DNA of 64,000 bases from Buxus sempervirens. Taxonomy: Eukaryota > Streptophyta > Magnoliopsida > Buxales > Buxaceae. Made by a program: the position numbers and the translations under genes. Each line of letters opens with the position of its first letter. Within the stretch, counting starts at the first letter, position 1. This document shows positions 59,246 through 64,000 of this stretch, piece by piece. The notes below the pieces were generated by a model. It searched no databases and was not told the origin of the DNA. It saw only the letters and a list, made by a program, of their open reading frames with translations. The stretch spans positions 31,258,036 to 31,322,035 of the forward strand of contig OX387194.1 in NCBI GenBank assembly GCA_947561395.2. Reading direction: 5' to 3'.

Positions 59246-61182
59246 CATCAAGCCATTGTACAAATAATCCACATTCCAATATTGTATATAAAATAGTTTG
59301 TCCATGTTCAATCAATAATCCAAAACCTCTTGTCAATACTTATTATATTCCTGGTGTGAAGTTCTTCTAAAGTTCAGAAATCAAGATACTTTAAAATATA
59401 TTTTACTAAGTAAGAATCAACTCAAATCAAATTGTGAAATAGTCCCCAAAATCCTTTTTATTTCCAAAGTATGACAACCTTTTTGCAAACAAACCTAAAT
59501 CACTCTTCAAATTGTTTTTAATACAAAAGATCATTGAAAAGAGTTGTAAACACTTAATATCTATTGGTTCATATATTTAAATTCATTAAAAAAATCATTT
59601 TGTATTGGAATAATTCTTTAATTTAAGAAAACCCAAGTTTCAGTGTTGGTTGCTCAACCCCATCGCTCAGGCGATCTGGTTGGGCGGCCATGATAATTAA
59701 GACAAAAATTAAACCAATGGGCGCTCAAGGTGGGCGCCCAAGTGATCCCCTTGGGCAACCTACCCAAAATCGAATCTTTTAACAGTCGCCCAACCCGTCG
59801 CTCAGGCGACCTGGTTGGGTGACCTGTCTAAATTATTTCTAAAAATACATAAGCGAGACGGTTGTCCAGATCGCTCAGGTGATCGTGTTAGGGCTCACCC
59901 AATTGCAGCAAATTCTGGAAATCCGACTTTTGTAATTCTTCTTTTTTAATTCTTTAAAACATGATTCCAACAATTCCAACCACTTCTAAATCATATATCC
60001 TCAACCTCTAAACGTGCTAGATTAATTCAAACACATCAAAACCTAGATCGACAATAAATCTTTATCAAAACCCAATAAAATCGACACTTAAAAGCACACT
60101 TGACAGTGTTCTTCCACTATATCCATGATCATTGAAACCCATGAAATATATTAAAGAAAATATATGATTTTCCATCTCCAAGCATTATACAATAATTCCA
60201 AATCATACCAATTCGATTAAACCAAAAACAATGCAACGATTAAACAAAACGGGGTGTTACTACTTGCATCAAAACACAAAATCCTTCTCTTCAAGGTATA
60301 GCCAAAATTCTGCTACTAATCGCAACCCTTTAGAGACCTCAAAACACCATCTCCACCATTCAGATTGAAGTTTCACCAGTCATGAATAAAACCTCAAAAT
60401 TTGAGGCCGATCCAACAGTTGGATCTTTGTAGATTGTCGTTCGAAGTTTGCTGGTCGGACTTCTCTGCAACTCCTTCTCTCTCTATATTCCCCAAACGTG
60501 AGAGCCCTCTTTTCTCCTTTTTTTCCTCTATATAATTGGATTAGAAGAAACCCTAATTCCTCCTTAAAGCATCCCTTTTATAGACTCACCCAAAATAGAA
60601 GTCCTAATAGGGTTTGGAAATTTTCTAACTAATCCCACTAGGTTTCCTAATTTCACTTAGAAGTTTTCCTAATCTTTCACAACTCCTCCTTTTAATTCTT
60701 CCCTCTTAATTCTAAATAAGAGAAACTTCAATTTTTCCTAATTTTCGTGCTAATTATTGCCCCTATTTTTAAATATTACAAAACTCCCCAAAACTCCACT
60801 ATTCCTCAACTTAAGGCTCTTAATCAACATAATTACCAATATGACCTTTTTCCACTTATTAAGCTATAAATATCATTATTAATAAGCAATTTAAACCCAA
60901 CTTAGATCTAACGTAATTTCCCAAGTCTAATAATAATTTAATTAATCTATTTAATTATTTACCAATAATTAGTAGGAATTGACCAAAATACCCTTCTCTT
61001 GATAATTTTATATCTACCCATTGGATTTCTTGTAAAATTTTCAAATTTATTATCTATAGTATTTTTGGCTATAATACACACTTGGATTAATACCTATCTT
61101 TCCCAAACTTCATATTTAACTTATTATCCAATATTTAGATTTATTTATTATATTACTATGTTCAAATATTCGGGGTTTTACA

Positions 61183-61547
61183 ATAAACTTAGGTTGACTA
61201 GATCGTAATTGCACTATGTCCTCTCCATAATGATACCTTCCTTTTAGTTCCGGTCAAACCCATTGCATATCATATGCTCGTATGCAACTTGACTGGTTTG
61301 ATACAATACATTACAGTATTTCGGGCAAGGACACTTCAACTTCTCATTACATGTTGCATCGTGATCTTGGGCGAACTTGATGAACCCAATTACTCCATCA
61401 ATGTACTCTCAACTAGCCCTATTTCATCCATATATTAAAACATAACCTATTTAGTTAATATTTGATAATATTAAACTAACACCACAACATTAAAATTTTT
61501 TTTCAGCCTATTAAATACCTAGAGCTACGAATCCAACTTCTATCCAT
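61183..61547 (-). pseudogene. CACTA (En/Spm) TNP2-like transposase, N-terminal fragment
   Basis: Minus strand, probable start at 61547: MDRSWIRSSRYLIG, the typical opening of the transposase-associated domain. After about 85 bp that look like an intron or a degraded stretch, coding resumes as EYIDGVIGFIKFAQDHDA, then KLKCPCPKYCNVLYQTSQVAYEHMICNGFD. This is the CPC...C...H zinc-binding core of that domain. A stop codon follows GFDRN and another lies a few codons on, so it is a pseudogene. At 61183 LTR B interrupts it, and the sequence continues at 26654. The upstream 61548-61644 has no recognised feature before the next LTR. Confidence 0.8.
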
Positions 61548-61644
61548 CAGCTAATATATTCTGTGTCACCAATGTAGGAATGCTGTCCTTGTGCAGCATC
61601 TCTGCACAGTTCTCCAAATACGTAAAAGTTTCTTGACATACTAT

Positions 61645-64000
61645 TGTGAGACATTGGAAAAATCAATCTCATGACTTTTCGGTCATCACACGGGATTAGA
61701 AAAAGGGAAGAGTCACCACCATTCTTTTTAGGTGTGAATGGACACCAAAATCATCAAAACAAGCACAAAGGGAAAATCTAGATCAAAATTAATTCCACTT
61801 TAAAATAAAAAATCCAGAGATGGGTAAGGGGATTAGATTATGAATGGGGGAAAGTGTTAGGCACTCCCATTCACCCACACAAGGTGATTGCCAAGTGTTA
61901 TTCATGCTCAAAATAAAGAAAGCTTGCTAATTAAAATAATCAAAAAGGCTTGAAAAGGATTAAACACATGTATGATCCCTCCACATGAGAAGTCCAATGA
62001 ATCTTAGACTTTCTTTTATGGAAGTATCACTTCTGGGACATCACTATTAAATGGAAATTAAAGCAAAACTTGAACACAAACAAGTTAAGACAAATCCGGA
62101 AAATTCGGTAAAAGATGGAGCCATTTGACCATAAATCATTCAAATCAAATTCAAATTGAATCAAACCAAATCCATTTGAAAGATTATGATAAATAAAAGA
62201 CTCAAGAAAATTTTCAAGTAGATCCGATTAAAATCCTAAGAGTTATGCTTGTTTGAAATTCACTGTTATAAGTTGATAAAAGTGGTAAGTGGGCAGCTTT
62301 GAAACCCTATTTGTGAAGATTGGCTCCATATAAATCTTTGAAAATTTTTAAGAATGAAGTACATGGTGTCATCTTTCAAATGAAATAATCCTCATATGAA
62401 ACTCCATTCGGATGTGACTTGTGTGATCTCACAAACATGCCTAGAGGATCACAGATCAGCACAGAATTGTGCTATAGGGCAGTTCTGAGTAAATCAGACA
62501 CACAAGACACAAATGAAAGCAAAATTTTTTGAAACCAATTGGATTTGAAAGCATACTTATAAAGGAAAACATAGAAATCAAAATCACTTAAATCGGACTT
62601 AAAATGAGCAGATGGTGCTCATTCAAAGTGACAGGTTCAACAATCTAGCCTGAACTGACCTGTCGACTTTGATTGAATGGTGTCAAAAAACCACTCCATA
62701 AAAATTGATGAAATTTTACAGACAAGAACTAGACAATCTCACCTTTTACATATCTTTGGAATCACCCCAAAATTAATCCGGATGATGAAATTATGGGTGT
62801 TCCAAGATCGGGTGCAGGTGCTGTCCAGATTTGAGACTTTTATGCAAAATCAAGTCCAAACAGTGGGCAAGTGTGGTGATCTGAACTAAAATCATTTGGA
62901 AAAATGTTGAAAAACCTCCAGAAGGATATAGGGCACGAATTTGGCTCACCGTTCTCTTTGATTGGAGAGAATATACCAAAACCCCCAAAATGGAGCAAAA
63001 ATGCCCAAAACGGAGAGGTTAGATCGAGGAGTATCCAAGGAAAAACTTGCTTGTGTTCATTTGAAAACCATTCAGAAATGTCCAAGAAATGTTTGGGGCC
63101 ATTCATTTTAGATCTATCATATGAATACAATAGATCCAAAATACAAGCCTATTTCGACAAAACAAGTGCGATGTGTGTATGTGTAAAAATCATCTCTTTA
63201 AATTAATCAACACATCACAACATATAGCATTAAAAAATACATCAATCAATTGGGGTTCTAGGACTAAGGTTCCATTCTCATTCTCATTTCCCCTAGTTCT
63301 CTCTTCACATTTTACGGCTAGAAATAATCTTGAGGTACTTTGAGTAGGGAATGGGGTTTCACACAACAGTAGGCCATTAAGAGGGTTCTAGAGCTAAGGT
63401 TCCATTCCCGTTCTCGTTTCCCCTAGCTTTCTCTTCACATTTTACGGTTAGAGATAGTCTTGAGGTACTTTGAGTAGGGAATGGGGTTTCAAACACATTT
63501 AGGCCATTATTCTATAGAAACGAAGAAGGAAGAACTAACCCTAAAATTTAAGAACAGAAAATTAAAAGAAGATTAGGGCTTATCTGGGTTCTGGAAGCAA
63601 TGGGGCAGAGGTTCCCTTCTTCACTTGGAGCTCTTCAATCTCCAACTCCTGGCCATTTGCTTAAGGAGAGGCCTCCTATTTATAGGCAAAGGCTAGGGCC
63701 AACTTAGGCAAGTGAAACCCTAATGGTAGACACAAACATGTGTCTAGAATCCTCCAACTTAAACCCTAAGGCTATTTTCGAGAATTCTCACCTCTTTGAC
63801 AGGGATAAGACAGTAAAAGGTGAAAACTTTCGGAATTTTCCAATTTTGAGCAAAACCCTTGTATCTGACAACTCAGGTCGGATATAAACAAAAATGTTTG
63901 TATCGGACATTATACATCGGATACAAAGAAAAAGGCTTGTATTCGACATATAATATCGGATACAAAGAAAAATGCTTCTCTGCACAGCTTCTGCATGGCA
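61645..64000 (-). repeat. LTR L, relative of LTR J, cut by window end
   Basis: On the minus strand it ends CCAATGTCTCACA at 61645, with no primer site beyond, so it is a 3' LTR or a solo LTR. It matches LTR J in blocks (61645-62450 and 63590-63990), with about 1.1 kb of extra sequence between. The TATA box (minus) near 63677 and the CCGGATAC-like inverted repeats (63857-63965, diverged to TATCGGAC) match J in position. The left flank is ACTAT. No gene. Confidence 0.75.
63252..63511. repeat. 130-bp direct duplication in LTR L
   Basis: Two adjacent copies, each with GGTTCTAG.RCTAAGGTTCC then CACATTTTACGG and a TTGAGGTACTTTGAGTAGGG segment, at a 130-bp period (GGTTCTA ends at 63260 and 63390). 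Absent from LTR J. Confidence 0.85.

Larger units (their letters stand above)
56464..61182 (-). repeat. Solo LTR B, main part, carrying solo LTR F
   Basis: On the minus strand the LTR starts TGTAAAACCCCGAATATTTG at 61182. With 26655-26732 and without the nested sequences it is about 3.2 kb. The flanks GCAAA (26650-26654) and ATAAA (61183-61187) agree at 3 of 5 bases, as expected for an old insertion. It contains the conserved hairpin (56757-56773), a tandem block (58970-59245) and a CGCTCAGGCGA-type block (59640-59905). A short TA microsatellite lies at about 56808-56826. Confidence 0.7.

Overview
The window looks like nuclear DNA from a flowering plant, most likely a eudicot, taken from a repeat-rich, gene-poor block. 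I see no intact host gene, no rRNA or tRNA gene and no CRISPR array. Nearly every base belongs to transposable elements inserted into one another. The evidence is LTR termini (TG...CA), 5-bp target duplications, tRNA-type primer sites and recognisable retroelement or transposase protein motifs.

Left part (1-26164). Two copies of one Ty1/copia family of the Sirevirus type lie in opposite orientation. One is on the minus strand and cut by the window start (1-6768). The other is complete on the plus strand (9953-19881) with target duplication GAACC. The plus copy carries a third reading frame after pol and several polypurine tracts before its 3' LTR. Both sit in the noncoding body of a minus-strand LTR element whose 5' LTR is 20295-21676 (primer site of the tRNA-Arg type). 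That body holds a 76-bp minisatellite (about 17 units) and a tandem repeat of about 147 bp. The body's LTR in turn interrupts a chain of older LTRs: 21677-23059, then 23060-25072, then 25073-26164.

Right part (26165-64000). A CACTA (En/Spm, TNP2-like) transposase gene on the minus strand is split. Its N-terminal part is at 61547-61183 and the next part at 26654-26165, with 34.5 kb of nested insertions between. The layers, oldest to youngest, are solo LTR B (26655-26732 and 56464-61182), solo LTR A (26733-27943 and 55091-56463), then an Ogre/Tat-type Ty3/gypsy element (27944-55085). The Ogre-type element spans 27.1 kb, or about 19.5 kb without later insertions. Three solo LTRs lie inside it (40670-43167, 45856-48609, 50271-52606), and another (57037-58659) lies inside B. 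The window ends in a further minus-strand LTR (61645 onward).

The most unusual signals are structural. (1) The Sirevirus LTR has an array of about nine hairpins sharing a six-base loop, TGGAYT, while the stems differ in sequence yet stay paired. (2) Two other LTR groups have arrays with a constant stem and changing loops. (3) At least six related solo LTRs keep a TGAGATA-loop-TATCTCA hairpin just before a splice-acceptor-like site, with a donor-like site about 1.5-1.9 kb upstream and fast-changing short repeats between. (4) A sequence module of about 0.5 kb is shared by the Ogre LTR and an otherwise unrelated solo LTR.
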